This document shows positions 54,499 through 63,017 of a stretch of DNA of 64,000 bases, piece after piece. Position numbers and translations under genes: made by a program. The notes under the pieces were generated by a model. The model worked only from the letters and a program-made list of their open reading frames with translations, ran no database searches and was not told the origin of the DNA. Source of the DNA: Verrucomicrobiota bacterium (GTDB lineage: Bacteria; Verrucomicrobiota; Verrucomicrobiia; CAIQCK01); NCBI GenBank assembly GCA_016222825.1, contig JACRQF010000004.1, positions 17,203-81,202 of the forward strand, in the 5' to 3' direction. Within the stretch, counting starts at the first letter, position 1. Each line of letters starts with the position of its first letter.

Positions 54499-56085
54499 TT
54501 ATCCCAACAGCTTCCCTTGCAGGATTGGCCGTTTCTTGGAGCCGATGCTGGCGGTGAACTCAATGGCGACCTTGTCGCCGTCGAAGCGGCAGGTGACGGT
54601 GTCGCGGTGTGGGGTTTCGTAGTAGCGCCACGTCATCTCGAAAGCGTTCTCATCCTTCCACGTGCCGCTGGCGACGAGCTTGTGTTTGGTGCCGGGCTTG
54701 GGCATGCCGCCGGAGATAAGGCGCGGCGGTGTGCCGGGCAATGCAGTCTCGCCGCGCTGCCATCGCTCGATGCCGCAGGCGATGGGATGGGACGTGCGCG
54801 CATCTTTGAAGGTGACGACGCAGCCGTCTTTGCGGAACCCGAACGACACGCTCTGCAAACCAAGATCGTTGGTTGCGATCTTGAAGCTCTTGCCGGAGAC
54901 ACGGGTGGCGGTGGTTGAGGAGGGTTGATTCTTCGGAATCGTCAGCGCCAACGACGAGAGCGTCTTCTGCAAGCGTGCCTGAGCCTGTGGGTCGGCGGGC
55001 AGCGGCTTTTCCCTCATCGCGGGCAGCAAGTGTTCCCAAACGAAGTCGAGCTGGCTTTGCATGTTTTTGCTCTCGCTCGTCATCACGACGACAGCGTCCT
55101 GGTCGGGCATGACGATGGTGAACTGGCCAAACGCGCCGTCGCCGCGGTAGGCGTTGTGTTGCGCGCGCCAGAACTGGTAGCAGTAGCCTTGCAGCCAGTC
55201 GTTCTGCGCGTTCGGGCGGGCCGGCTTGGCGGGCAACGGCTGCTGGATCTTGAACGTCGTCGCTTCCTCGACCCATTTCGCGGGCAGAAGCTGGCGGTCC
55301 TTCCAGCGGCCTTTTTGCAGATATAACTGGCCGAACTTGGCGAGGCCTTCGGTTTGGATGCTCAGTCCCCAGCCGCCGGTGCAGATGCCGCGCGGGCAAA
55401 CCTCCCACGTCGGGCCTTCGATGCCGAGCGGGTCGAACAACCGCGGCTTGAGGTAGGCGATGATTCGCTGGCCGGTGAGTCTCTGGACGATGGCCGAGCA
55501 CATGTAGGTGGCGGCGCTGTTATAGACGAACTTCGTCCCCGGCGCGTGCGGGATGGGCCAGTCGAAGAACGCCTTTGCCCAGTTGTCATGCTTTACGACC
55601 TCGAACGTCGGGTCTTTCTCGTGGCCGACCGCCATCGAGAGCAGGTCCTTCACGCGCAGCGCGGCGAGATTGTCGCTGACCTTGTCGGGCAAGTCCTTGG
55701 GGAAGAACGAAACGACCTTGTCGTCCACGGTGAGCCGGCCTTCCGCGACGGCGAAACCGACGGCGGTGGAGGTGAAGCTCTTGCTCATCGAATACATCGT
55801 GTGGTTGAACTGCGGAGCGTAAGGCGACCACCAGCCCTCGGCGACGACGCGCCCGTGGCGGACAATCATGAAGCTGTGCAGCTCATGCTTGGCCGCCGCC
55901 ATCGCGTCGAGAAAAGCAAGGATGCCCGTCGAGGCGACGCCCTCCGCCTCCGGCGTGCTGCGCGGGAGCTTCCTGCCGCCGGCCGGGCGCGCGGCAGCGA
56001 TGGACGACGGGATGAAGCCAAAGAAACCGACGCTGGCTGCGCCGCCACCGAGTTGTTTGAGGAACGTCCTGCGGTTCGTGGTCAT
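54499..56085 (-). CDS. TAT-exported serine hydrolase, class C beta-lactamase/esterase family
   Basis: This encodes 528 residues. The twin-arginine leader 'TTNRRTFLKQLGGGAASVG' starts at ATG 56085. The serine-protease-like beta-lactamase fold has the S-x-x-K motif Ser99-Met-Ser-Lys102 in 'TMYSMSKSFTS' and a Tyr-containing 'FVYNSAATYM' at about 186-195. These fit the PBP4*/EstB type used by esterases and D-amino-acid peptidases rather than true beta-lactamases. Glycine-rich 'YRGDGAFGQFTIVMPDQD' likely replaces K-T-G. A C-terminal extension (about 425-528) is beta-rich. It probably hydrolyses an ester or amide in the periplasm. Substrate and link to the neighbouring desaturase are unknown. Confidence 0.87.
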   Translation of the reverse strand: MTTNRRTFLKQLGGGAASVGFFGFIPSSIAAARPAGGRKLPRSTPEAEGVASTGILAFLDAMAAAKHELHSFMIVRHGRVVAEGWWSPYAPQFNHTMYSMSKSFTSTAVGFAVAEGRLTVDDKVVSFFPKDLPDKVSDNLAALRVKDLLSMAVGHEKDPTFEVVKHDNWAKAFFDWPIPHAPGTKFVYNSAATYMCSAIVQRLTGQRIIAYLKPRLFDPLGIEGPTWEVCPRGICTGGWGLSIQTEGLAKFGQLYLQKGRWKDRQLLPAKWVEEATTFKIQQPLPAKPARPNAQNDWLQGYCYQFWRAQHNAYRGDGAFGQFTIVMPDQDAVVVMTSESKNMQSQLDFVWEHLLPAMREKPLPADPQAQARLQKTLSSLALTIPKNQPSSTTATRVSGKSFKIATNDLGLQSVSFGFRKDGCVVTFKDARTSHPIACGIERWQRGETALPGTPPRLISGGMPKPGTKHKLVASGTWKDENAFEMTWRYYETPHRDTVTCRFDGDKVAIEFTASIGSKKRPILQGKLLG

Positions 56086-56209
56086 GCGGAGAGGATTTCC
56101 CCGTCGCCGGCGAAATTCAAGCCTGAGCCGCTTTCGGTTTTGCTGTTGAACCGGGCCGCCGTCTCTGGCACTACACAGGGGCATTGCCAAGCCATCCGGC
56201 ACTGACGCC

Positions 56210-57079
56210 ATGAAAAAGCTGCTCCTCGCCACCTTCCTCGCAACCGCTTCCCTTTCGTTTGCCGCAGGCCCGAAGCCTGGCCCGCCCCACATCGTCACCA
56301 TCGAGACGCGTGATTTGAAGGTGGAGTTCGCCGGCGACCGCGCCTGGACGATCCATCGCATCTTCTTCAAAGGCGAGCTGACTGGCGACAGGAACGGTTT
56401 CTACGGCACCGTCTTCTCGGCGGAAGGCGGCAAGTGGATTGGCACCGGCCACAACGAAGGTGGCATTGAGTTGGTCAAGACCGTCACGCTCACGGTGGAC
56501 GGCAAGCCGCGTGACCTCGCTGACAAGGCCGTCTATCGCGGCCAGCGCGCAGAGATCCGCAAACGCTCGATGATCGGACCACTGGCGCTGGAAGCGACCT
56601 ACATTGTAACCGACGATTGCATCCTGGAGCGCCACCGCTATGAAGTCACCGCCGACGTAAAGATCGGCATTCTCTACGCCTTCATGCACTGCTGGCTGCC
56701 GCGCACGACGGAGTGGATCGCCGAGAAAGCCGGCGGCACGGTAGTCGAGGGGAAGTTCGACAACAGCGGCGATTTCAAACTCAAGGACGACGCGAAATGG
56801 ACCGCGCTCTACGATCCACAGAGCCGCCGCGCCATGCTCGCGTGGTATCCGAAGCCGCTTGTGGGCCAGAACATCAAGACGGGCTACTGGGACAAGACCG
56901 TCTATCACAAGCTCTACAACCAGATTTACTCGCACGCAGCGGTGGTTGGCGGCACCAAGTTCGAGGCGGCGGTCATCGTGCGGGGTGTCGAGACCGATGC
57001 CGCGTCGTGGAAGCAGGCCGCCAAGGCGCTCGCTGCGGAAACGAAGGCCCGCTACGAGAAGAATGAGATCAAGTTTTGA
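56210..57079 (+). CDS. Secreted beta-sandwich-like hypothetical protein
   Basis: This is a 289-residue exported protein ('MKKLLLATFLATASLSFAAG') with strands such as 'TIETRDLKVEFAGDRAWTIH', 'GFYGTVFSAEGGKWIGTGHN', 'LVKTVTLTVDGKPRDL' and 'YEVTADVKIGILYAFMHCWLP'. It is reminiscent of galactose-mutarotase/DUF-type beta-sandwiches, without recognisable catalytic residues. It is the first gene of a plus-strand unit. The next gene (M19 peptidase) follows at 20 bases. The function is unknown, and a carbohydrate-binding or epimerising role would fit the cluster. Confidence 0.65.
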   Translation: MKKLLLATFLATASLSFAAGPKPGPPHIVTIETRDLKVEFAGDRAWTIHRIFFKGELTGDRNGFYGTVFSAEGGKWIGTGHNEGGIELVKTVTLTVDGKPRDLADKAVYRGQRAEIRKRSMIGPLALEATYIVTDDCILERHRYEVTADVKIGILYAFMHCWLPRTTEWIAEKAGGTVVEGKFDNSGDFKLKDDAKWTALYDPQSRRAMLAWYPKPLVGQNIKTGYWDKTVYHKLYNQIYSHAAVVGGTKFEAAVIVRGVETDAASWKQAAKALAAETKARYEKNEIKF

Positions 57080-57099
57080 ACCCGAAGGAGATTGACGTC

Positions 57100-58461
57100 A
57101 TGAACATTGAGAACCTGTCCCGCCGCAGTTTCCTGAAAACCTCCGCCGGCATGGCGCTGCTCGGCGCGGCTGCGAAGTCCTTGAATGTCCGTCCCGCTCG
57201 TGCCGCCGCCACGTCGCCGCTGTCGCCGCCAAACGAGAAGATCCAGAAGGCCCGCGAGGTCGCGCTGTCGGTGTTGAAACCATCGCAGAAAGACCTTGAA
57301 CACGGGCTGGAGCTGCACGCCAACTCGCTCGTGTTCGAGTCCTACGGCTTCTCGCCGCGCTGCGCGCTGGACGGCGACGCATTCCGCGCGGCCGTCGAGG
57401 CGGGCGCGTCGGAGACGGAGCTGGTGGACTTGCGCGAGGAAATGTCCATGACGCGTTGCGCCACCAACGCGGCGGAGCGGAAGGAGTATCTGGAGGCGTT
57501 CCGCGCGGCGGGCGTGACGTGCATCTTCCAGAACGCCGGCGAGGAAGGCAACGACCCGTTGCGGCTCATGAAGCGGCTGGCGCGGTTCACGTTCACGACC
57601 GATGTGTTGCGCGACGAGTTGTTCAAGGCGGTGAAGCCCGACGACATCGTCGCCGCGAAAAAGCAGGGCAGGCTCTGCCTCTACTTCACCACCAACGGCG
57701 TGCCGCTGCGGCAGCAGTGGAACAACGTCCGCGACGAACTGGGCTTTATCCGCATCTTCCACCAGCTCGGCATCCGCATGATGCACCTGACCTACAACCG
57801 CCGGAACCCGCTCGGCGACGGCTGCGGCGAGCCGAACGACGGCGGGCTGAGCGATTTCGGCCACGCCGCCATCGAGGAGATGAACCGCGTTGGCGTCATC
57901 GTGGATGTGGCGCACAGCGGCTGGCGCACGAGCCTTGAAGCGGCCAAGGCGTCGAAGAAACCGATGGTCGCCAGCCACACGGTCGCGGCTTCGTTGAACC
58001 GGCATTTCCGCGGCAAGCCCGACGAGGTCATCCGCGCCATCTGCGACACGGGCGGGCTGGCGGGCGTCTGCTGCATCCCGCGCTTCCTCGGCGGCGCAGG
58101 CGACATCAGCGTGTTCCTCAACCACATCGAATACCTCGTCAAGAAGTTCGGCGCGGACCACACCGCCATCGGCATGGACGTGGGCTACTCCTCGCCCAAC
58201 GCGGAAGCCGAGAATAAGAAAGTGCCCAAACGCGCCGACGGCCGCTCGGCGCTGTCGTTGTCAGGCGCGCGCTGGGAGCATCTCTGGCCGCCGGACACCG
58301 CCAAAACCGCGCCGCACGCCACGGAGAGCCTGGCATGGACCAACTGGCCGCTCTTCACCGTCGGCATGGTCCAGCGCGGTTTCAAGGAGGACGACATCCG
58401 GAAAATCCTCGGCGGCAACGTCCTCCGCGTCGCGCGGGCGAACTACTCGTGTGAGAAATAA
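57100..58461 (+). CDS. TAT-exported membrane-dipeptidase-like (peptidase M19) protein with altered metal motif
   Basis: This encodes 453 residues with AAGGAG 9 bases before ATG and a twin-arginine leader ('NLSRRSFLKTSAGMALLG'). Peptidase M19 features are present: 'QLGIRMMHLTYNRRNPLGDGCGE', 'GVIVDVAHSGWRTS', 'MVASHTVAASLNRHFRGKP' and 'GADHTAIGMDVGYSSP'. The first metal pair H-x-D of renal dipeptidase reads His73-Ala-Asn75 (codon AAC), so one zinc site is changed and catalysis may be altered. Relatives cleave dipeptides, and some act on other amide substrates. The neighbouring genes are sugar enzymes, so its partner role is unclear. It is 17 bases before the second Gfo/Idh gene. Confidence 0.85.
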   Translation: MNIENLSRRSFLKTSAGMALLGAAAKSLNVRPARAAATSPLSPPNEKIQKAREVALSVLKPSQKDLEHGLELHANSLVFESYGFSPRCALDGDAFRAAVEAGASETELVDLREEMSMTRCATNAAERKEYLEAFRAAGVTCIFQNAGEEGNDPLRLMKRLARFTFTTDVLRDELFKAVKPDDIVAAKKQGRLCLYFTTNGVPLRQQWNNVRDELGFIRIFHQLGIRMMHLTYNRRNPLGDGCGEPNDGGLSDFGHAAIEEMNRVGVIVDVAHSGWRTSLEAAKASKKPMVASHTVAASLNRHFRGKPDEVIRAICDTGGLAGVCCIPRFLGGAGDISVFLNHIEYLVKKFGADHTAIGMDVGYSSPNAEAENKKVPKRADGRSALSLSGARWEHLWPPDTAKTAPHATESLAWTNWPLFTVGMVQRGFKEDDIRKILGGNVLRVARANYSCEK

Positions 58462-58478
58462 AACATCAGGAGAACATC

Positions 58479-59648
58479 ATGAGCAACCAACCTATGGACC
58501 GTCGTGATTTTGTCCGCAGCATCAGCGCGGGGCCGTTAGCGGCGCTCGCTGCGAGTGCGGCCGCCGCTGAGAGCGCGAAGCCGGAGAAGAAATGGCAGCC
58601 GGTCTCCGACCGCAAGATTCGCGTCGGCATCGTTGGCTATGGCACGTGCCGGTTCGGGGCGGCGTTTGGTTTCCAGGACCATCCAAACGTGCAGGTCGTG
58701 GCGGTGAGCGATCTCTTCCCCGACCGCTGTGCGGCGCTGGCGAAGGCGTGCCGTTGCGCGAAGACCTGCGAATCGCTGGAGATGCTGGTGAAGGATCCCG
58801 CCATTGAGGCGGTGTTCGTGGCCACCGACGCGCCGAGCCACGCGCGGCATTGCATCGAGGCGCTCAACCACGGCAAGCACGTGATGTGCGCCGTGCCGGC
58901 GGCGTTTGGCTCCATCGAGGAAGCCGCGCAACTGGTGGAGACGGTGAAGAAGACCGGCCTCAAATACATGATGGCCGAGACGAGCTACTACCGGGCCGAT
59001 TGCCACGCGATGCGGACGATCTATCGCGCGGGCGGCCTCGGGAGGATCGTTTATTCCGAGGGCGAGTATTATCACCACAGCACGAGCCAGATCGGCTCCT
59101 ACAAAGACTGGCGCGTGGGACTGCCGCCGCTCTGGTATCCGACGCACTCGACGGCCTACTACGTCGGCGTGACGGGCAAGCGGTTCACGTCGGTTTCCTG
59201 CCAGGGCTTTCGCGGCACGGCGGCGAAATACCAGCCCGGCGGAAACCGATATAAGAACCCGTTCGCCGACGAGATCGCGCTGTTCCAGACGAACGAAGGC
59301 GGCGCGTCGCGGATGCTCATGGCCCACAGCACTCAGGGGCTGGTGTCGGAGACGGGCCGCGTGTTTGGCGAGCGCGGGTGGTTCGACGCCAGTGGTTATC
59401 ATGGGGCTGAGAAGAAACTGCCCGACATGGAACGCCCGCCGCTGCCGCCGACGATGCCGCCCGGCGGCCACGGCGGTTCGCACGGCCAACTGACACACGA
59501 GTTCATCAGCGCGATTCTCGAAGACCGCCAGCCCGCCGTGAGCATCTACGAGGCGCTGGCGATGACGGTGGGCGGCATCATCGCCCACCAGTCGGCGCTC
59601 AAGGGCGGCGAGTCGCTGAAAGTTCCACAGTTCGATCCGAAGGCGTGA
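58479..59648 (+). CDS. TAT-exported Gfo/Idh/MocA-like protein lacking the E-K-P catalytic lysine
   Basis: This encodes 389 residues with a 'MDRRDFVRSISAGPL' twin-arginine leader. The dinucleotide fold is intact ('RKIRVGIVGYGTCRFGAAFG', 'VVAVSDLFPDRC', 'AVFVATDAPSH'), and the C-terminal domain has 'MMAETSYYRADCHAMRTIYR'. At the usual E-K-P the sequence is Ala138-Val139-Pro140 ('HVMCAVPAAFGS'), so the proton-relay lysine of the family is missing. It may be a binding protein, an enzyme with a different residue set, or a subfamily with changed chemistry. A GGAG site precedes the ATG. Its stop touches the next gene's GTG/ATG region, showing tight packing. Confidence 0.85.
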   Translation: MSNQPMDRRDFVRSISAGPLAALAASAAAAESAKPEKKWQPVSDRKIRVGIVGYGTCRFGAAFGFQDHPNVQVVAVSDLFPDRCAALAKACRCAKTCESLEMLVKDPAIEAVFVATDAPSHARHCIEALNHGKHVMCAVPAAFGSIEEAAQLVETVKKTGLKYMMAETSYYRADCHAMRTIYRAGGLGRIVYSEGEYYHHSTSQIGSYKDWRVGLPPLWYPTHSTAYYVGVTGKRFTSVSCQGFRGTAAKYQPGGNRYKNPFADEIALFQTNEGGASRMLMAHSTQGLVSETGRVFGERGWFDASGYHGAEKKLPDMERPPLPPTMPPGGHGGSHGQLTHEFISAILEDRQPAVSIYEALAMTVGGIIAHQSALKGGESLKVPQFDPKA

Positions 59649-59650
59649 CC

Positions 59651-61075
59651 ATGAAGCTGCGAAGCCTTCTCCTGTGTTCGATAGCCGTCGCAGCGGCGAA
59701 CTGTGCGGCGGCTGAGTTGCGCATCGGTGCGGCCACCGTCAGCATCACGCCCGACAAGCCCATCGCGCTGGCCGGGCAATTCCACACCCGCATCTCGCGC
59801 GGCGTGGACAACCCGATCACGGCCACCGCCGTGGCCATCGAATCGCGCGAGGGCGGGCGCAGCGTGGACCAGGTGATCCTGCTTTCCTGCGACATCGCGG
59901 TGTTTTTCCCGTCCGTCCCGAAACCGTTGCGCGAGAAGCTTCGCGAAAAGCTGCCGGAGTTCGATCCGCGCAAGCTTGTGATGACGGCGACGCACACGCA
60001 CACCTCGGCGGTCATCGAAGATGGCATGTATGAGATTCCGAAAGACGGTGTGATGCAGCCGGGCGAGTATGTTGCATTCATGATGGACCGAATAGTGGAG
60101 GTCTGCGTGCGCGCATGGAACCAACGCAAGCCGGCCGGTGTGAGTTGGGGCCTGGGCCACGCGGTGGTCGGCCACAACCGCCGCGCGGTTTATGCCGACG
60201 GCACGGCGAAGATGTATGGCGCGACGGACGACCCGAAGTTCCGCGGCACCGAGGGCGGCGAGGACCACGGCTTGGAGATGCTCTTTTTCTGGAACAAGCA
60301 GAAAAAGCTGCTGGCCGCCGGCATCAACGTGGAGTGCCCGTCGCAGGAGGTCGAACACCGCTCGACCATCAACGCCGACTTCTGGCACGACGTGCGCGAG
60401 CAGTTGAAAGGCTTTTTCGTGCTCGGCTGGCCGGGTGCGTGCGGCGACATCTCGCCGCACCGGATGTATCGCAAGGCCGCCGAGGAACGGATGCTGAAGC
60501 TGCGCGGCCTGACCTGCACGGAGGACATCGGCCGCCGCATCGCGCGCGAGGTGAAGGACGTTTGCGAATTGGCCCAGCGCGACATCCGCACCGACGTTCC
60601 CTTCGCGCACAAGGTGGAAGACCTCGCCCTGCCGGTGCGCAAGGTGACGGAGAAGGAAGTGGCGGAGGCGCAGAAGGAGATCGAGGTGCTGAAGAAGAAG
60701 GGCGACAAGAGCCGTCGGGGCGCGTGGTATCAGAAGACGATTGACCGCTTCCACACGCAGGACAAGGAGCCAACCTTCACGGTCGAGGTCCATGTCCTGC
60801 GCATCGGCGACATCGCCATCGCGACGAACCCGTTCGAGCTGTTCCACGACTACGGCGCGCAGATGAAAGCCCGCAGCAAGGCCGGGCAGACGTTTGTCAT
60901 CGAGCTGACCGGCGGTTGGGGCCGTTACCTGCCGACAGCGCGCGCGGTCGCGGGCGGCGGCTACAGCGCGGTGGTCCAGAGCAGCATGGTCGGCCCCGAA
61001 GGCGGCCAGGTGCTCGTGGAGCGCACCGTGGAGATGATCAACGCCATGTGGGAAACGCCGACCCGGCAGCGCTGA
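59651..61075 (+). CDS. Secreted neutral/alkaline ceramidase-like protein
   Basis: This is a 474-residue exported protein ('MKLRSLLLCSIAVAAANCAAAE'). The N-terminal catalytic-type domain of neutral ceramidases is visible: 'IGAATVSITPDKPIALAGQ', zinc-ligand 'MTATHTHTSAVIED', 'GLGHAVVGHNRRAVYADG' and 'VLGWPGACGDISPHRMY'. True ceramidases hydrolyse ceramide amides, but bacterial relatives of this compact length in Verrucomicrobia are annotated only by similarity. Another amide or ester substrate is possible. ATG 59651 is chosen; GTG 59645 lies 6 bases upstream in frame. The coding sequence packs directly after the Gfo/Idh gene and 11 bases before the isomerase. Confidence 0.82.
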   Translation: MKLRSLLLCSIAVAAANCAAAELRIGAATVSITPDKPIALAGQFHTRISRGVDNPITATAVAIESREGGRSVDQVILLSCDIAVFFPSVPKPLREKLREKLPEFDPRKLVMTATHTHTSAVIEDGMYEIPKDGVMQPGEYVAFMMDRIVEVCVRAWNQRKPAGVSWGLGHAVVGHNRRAVYADGTAKMYGATDDPKFRGTEGGEDHGLEMLFFWNKQKKLLAAGINVECPSQEVEHRSTINADFWHDVREQLKGFFVLGWPGACGDISPHRMYRKAAEERMLKLRGLTCTEDIGRRIAREVKDVCELAQRDIRTDVPFAHKVEDLALPVRKVTEKEVAEAQKEIEVLKKKGDKSRRGAWYQKTIDRFHTQDKEPTFTVEVHVLRIGDIAIATNPFELFHDYGAQMKARSKAGQTFVIELTGGWGRYLPTARAVAGGGYSAVVQSSMVGPEGGQVLVERTVEMINAMWETPTRQR

Positions 61076-61086
61076 GAGCGGGTTTT

Positions 61087-61953
61087 ATGAAACTGTGCTT
61101 GTTCACCAACGTCTTCGCCAAGGCGCCGCTGGAGGATGCGATCCGGGCCGCCGCGAAGAACCGGTTCACGGCGGTGGAGCTTCTTGTTGGCTGGGGCGCG
61201 AACCATCTGGAGCACAACACGACGGAGACGCGGGTCCGCGAGATCAAGCGGATGACGGCCGACGCCGGGCTGGCCGTGGCGTGCATCTACACGAGTCTCG
61301 GCTCGCGCGCTTATCTCGGCGCGGACCTTCCGGCCAACCGGGCGGAATTCGACACGCTGCGGTCGTTCTGCGAGAAGTGCAAAGTCCTCGGCTGCGACCT
61401 CGTGCGGGTCGGCTGCGGCAGATCGCAGGCGACGGCCGGCGGCGATGATGCGGCGCGGCGCTCGGCGGATTGGCTGCGCGGCGCGAGCGAGGCGGCTGCG
61501 CTTTTTGGCATGCGCGTGGTGGTGGAGATTCACTTCGGCCAGATGGTCGAGACGGCCCCGCAGGCGGCGGCGATGGCGGCGCGCGTGGCGCGGGAGAACT
61601 TCGGCGTCATCTTCGATCCCGGCAATATGTTCATCGCGGGCGCCGACTACGGCGAGGCGGCCGTCCAGCGTCTCGGCAAACACCTGTTTCACGTCCACGT
61701 CAAGGACATCAAACGCGGCGAGTTGGCCACAAGCCCGCTCGTGGCCTGTGGCGGGCATCATTTCCACGGCGAGTTCCTCGGCGAGGGCGACGTGGACTAT
61801 CGCGCCGCGTTGCGCGCCGTCGCCCGCGCGGGCTACACGGGTTACCTGTCGTGCGAGTGCATGAAGAAGGACGATCCGTGGGAGACGGCCCGGCGCGAGG
61901 CGGAAGCCTTGCGGCTGCTGCTGGCGGAGATCGCCGAGCCGCGGCAGAAATAG
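61087..61953 (+). CDS. Sugar phosphate isomerase/epimerase-like TIM-barrel enzyme (cytoplasmic)
   Basis: This is a 288-residue barrel without a leader, starting 'MKLCLFTNVFAKAPLEDAI'. The xylose-isomerase-like AP-endonuclease-2 fold has metal ligands in 'RVVVEIHFGQMVET', 'FGVIFDPGNMFI', 'FHVHVKDIKRG' and 'GYLSCECMKKDDP'. Unlike the TAT-linked enzyme at 42857 it has no twin-arginine leader, so it should act in the cytoplasm on a sugar made after uptake. It is 11 bases after the ceramidase-like gene in the same operon and 56 bases before a TAT protein. The substrate is unknown. Confidence 0.85.
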   Translation: MKLCLFTNVFAKAPLEDAIRAAAKNRFTAVELLVGWGANHLEHNTTETRVREIKRMTADAGLAVACIYTSLGSRAYLGADLPANRAEFDTLRSFCEKCKVLGCDLVRVGCGRSQATAGGDDAARRSADWLRGASEAAALFGMRVVVEIHFGQMVETAPQAAAMAARVARENFGVIFDPGNMFIAGADYGEAAVQRLGKHLFHVHVKDIKRGELATSPLVACGGHHFHGEFLGEGDVDYRAALRAVARAGYTGYLSCECMKKDDPWETARREAEALRLLLAEIAEPRQK

Positions 61954-62009
61954 CGCGAACGGCATCCCGATGTGATACAAATACCCCCTGAGACACGGAG
62001 CAACGAACC

Positions 62010-62969
62010 ATGAAAACTGACACGGCGTTGAATGAGCAACATTCCAAGACCGGCAGCACGGACCGACGCGGCTTTCTAGCGCAAGTTGTGGGCCTGGCCG
62101 CCGCCACTGCGCTGCAACCGAAGCAATACGTCGGAGCTGCGGAGTCAGCGGCACCGGCGCCGATGCCGGCCATCCAGATCGGCAAGCACCGCATCAGCCG
62201 CCTGGTCGCCGGCTCCAACCCGATCCTCGGCTACTCCTACTCCGGCCAACACGCCGACCGGCAGATGAAGGACTACTTCACGCCGGAGCGCACCACGGAG
62301 TTTCTCCAGAACTGCGAGCGCGCGGGCATCACGACCCATCAGTTCGCTGACCCGGACAAGGCGCTGCCCTACATCCGGCCGCTGCGCGAGCGCGGCAGCA
62401 AAATGTCGTTCATCTGCCTCCACTCGGGGCGCGAGAAGGTCAAGGATGCGGTCGAGCGCGCGCAGCCCATCGCGATGGTCCACCACGGCGGCGCGACCGA
62501 CCGGCTCTTCGCCGCCGGCAAGGCGGGCGAAGTCCACGACTACGTCAAGGCCGCGCACGACTGCGGCGTGCTGGCCGGCGTCTCGGCGCACAACCCCGAC
62601 TGCATCAAGCGCGTCGCAGACGAAGGTTGGGAGGTGGATTTCTTCATGACCTGCTTCTACTTCCTCACGCGCAAGATGGTCCACAAGGACGCGGATATCC
62701 CCATGCTCGACTTCGGCCTGCCGTTCTTCAAAGACGACCCAAAGGCGATGACGGCGGTGGTCCGGCAGGTGAAACAACCGTGCTTTGGCTTCAAGATCCT
62801 CGGCTCCGGCCGCCATTGCTCCAACCAGCAGACCGTGCGCGCGGCGTTCAAGTTCGCCTTCGAGAACATCAAGCCCACCGACGGCGTCATCGTCGGCATG
62901 TTCCCGTGGTTCTTCGACGAGGTCGGCGCCAACGCGCAGTTCACGCGGGAACTGGGCAAGCGGGCATAG
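62010..62969 (+). CDS. TAT-exported TIM-barrel-like oxidoreductase (aldo/keto-reductase-like)
   Basis: This encodes 319 residues with a twin-arginine leader ('TDRRGFLAQVVGLAAATA'). The mature part opens 'IGKHRISRLVAGSNPILGYS', typical of aldo/keto reductases (G.S.L..G.NP..G), and continues with 'DPDKALPYIRPLRERGSKM', 'MVHHGGATDRLFAAGK', 'GVSAHNPDCIKRVADEGW' and 'GFKILGSGRHC'. Canonical Asp-Tyr-Lys-His active-site residues are not all identifiable by eye, so catalysis cannot be stated. It is the last plus-strand gene of the cluster and converges on the DUF1080 gene. Confidence 0.7.
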   Translation: MKTDTALNEQHSKTGSTDRRGFLAQVVGLAAATALQPKQYVGAAESAAPAPMPAIQIGKHRISRLVAGSNPILGYSYSGQHADRQMKDYFTPERTTEFLQNCERAGITTHQFADPDKALPYIRPLRERGSKMSFICLHSGREKVKDAVERAQPIAMVHHGGATDRLFAAGKAGEVHDYVKAAHDCGVLAGVSAHNPDCIKRVADEGWEVDFFMTCFYFLTRKMVHKDADIPMLDFGLPFFKDDPKAMTAVVRQVKQPCFGFKILGSGRHCSNQQTVRAAFKFAFENIKPTDGVIVGMFPWFFDEVGANAQFTRELGKRA

Positions 62970-63017
62970 AGTCGCGACAAGGCAGGCAGGGGATCATTCG
63001 ATCCGGGCGGCACGTCC

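Noticed and set aside
61684..61702. Possible parS-like sequence (TGTTTCACGT...)
   Set aside because: Only half of the palindrome matches; the second half reads CCACGTCAA instead of GAAACA, and it lies inside a coding region.
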